Assembly (NCBI RefSeq): GCF_032854445.1
Contig: NC_088295.1
Coordinates: 13,193,385 to 13,257,384, forward strand
Direction of reading: 5' to 3'
DNA length: 64,000 nucleotides
Origin: Liolophura sinensis
Taxonomy: Eukaryota; Mollusca; Polyplacophora; Chitonida; Chitonidae
Within the stretch, counting starts at the first letter, position 1; each line of letters starts with the position of its first letter. This document shows, one piece after another, positions 63,413 through 64,000 of this stretch. The translations under genes and the position numbers were made by a program. The notes below the pieces were generated by a model, which saw only the letters and a list, made by a program, of their open reading frames with translations, did not search any database and had not been told where the DNA came from.

Positions 63413-64000
63413 GTAAGCACTCTTCATTTATTTAACAGTTATTACCTTATCACAAGCAAATGTACTTCAGTGGCCCTATTTTGTTTTTACTTGTGATGAC
63501 ATAATGCATTAAGCTGGGGACACACTAGAGAATGTTTTTGTTCGTACAGTCATACTTTACAATACTCTGTGTAGTGTGTCCATTCTAGATGCTTCTGGTG
63601 ATCAAGATGACTGAAGTTGACTAGTAAGACAGTACAGAAGTCTGTTGGTCCATGTTATTTTGTTTGTGTGGTGCTAGGTCACATGTAATACCATTCTGAT
63701 TGTTACTTATGAAAAAATATAACTGGAAAAGAATTACTCATTTGGTGAATACAACCAGGTCATTTTCTCTGAAGTTGGAAAACTTGCGAATATGTCAACG
63801 TAGTATGACCAGGCAGTAGCTAAAGGCCAAGCTTTTTGTGACTTTTAAAGGAATAACAGTCATTTAAAGAGGCATTCTTAGCTAGATTGTTGCCATCAAA
63901 GCAGCAACACATCACTCATTGACTGAAAGCCACAACCACTGAACATACCATTACATGTAATGCTAGCAGGTTAGGTCATTGGTAGCATATATATGTTTTT

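Overview
The window is animal nuclear DNA. Its genes are intron-rich with almost all introns GT-AG, there are no operons, and intergenic DNA is AT-rich. It is littered with tRNA-derived SINEs whose sequence style (tRNA-like head, conserved central block, AATAAATAAAT-type tail) is typical of molluscs and other lophotrochozoans. A mollusc is the best guess; the species cannot be named from sequence alone.

Layout. (1) 1-9654, plus strand: the last 15 coding exons of IFT140, a core subunit of the retrograde intraflagellar transport complex IFT-A, followed by a long 3' UTR to about 11.5 kb. (2) 11.6-24.0 kb: mostly non-coding, with SINEs, a C-rich tract, a minisatellite and two weak coding-like stretches. 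(3) 24,035-35,330, plus strand: a complete 17-coding-exon gene for a 12-TM major facilitator superfamily transporter, reconstructed at 514 residues with every intron phase matching. (4) 35.3-40.9 kb: intergenic, with two minisatellites and SINEs. (5) 40,981-47,677, minus strand: an unrecognised coiled-coil protein of about 590 residues in seven exons, all introns phase 0. (6) 49,135 to beyond the right edge, plus strand: a HERC4-type E3 ubiquitin ligase with seven RCC1 repeats and the first half of the HECT domain. It is head-to-head with the coiled-coil gene across 1.46 kb.

The most notable observation is in the HERC4-like gene. The 48-nt exon that opens the HECT N-lobe is present twice in tandem (60,796-60,843 and 60,908-60,955). 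The copies have the same length and phase, differ in protein at 5 of 16 positions, and are separated by only 64 nt. This is the layout of mutually exclusive exons. In the same gene, a minisatellite in the intron after exon 7 appears to have grown from the exon/intron junction itself, so it carries repeated copies of the 5' splice site. One intron of the gene is GC-AG. The genes are unrelated in pathway and simply lie next to each other.

Exon borders were placed by hand from splice signals, phase continuity and similarity to known families. No alignment or database search was run.
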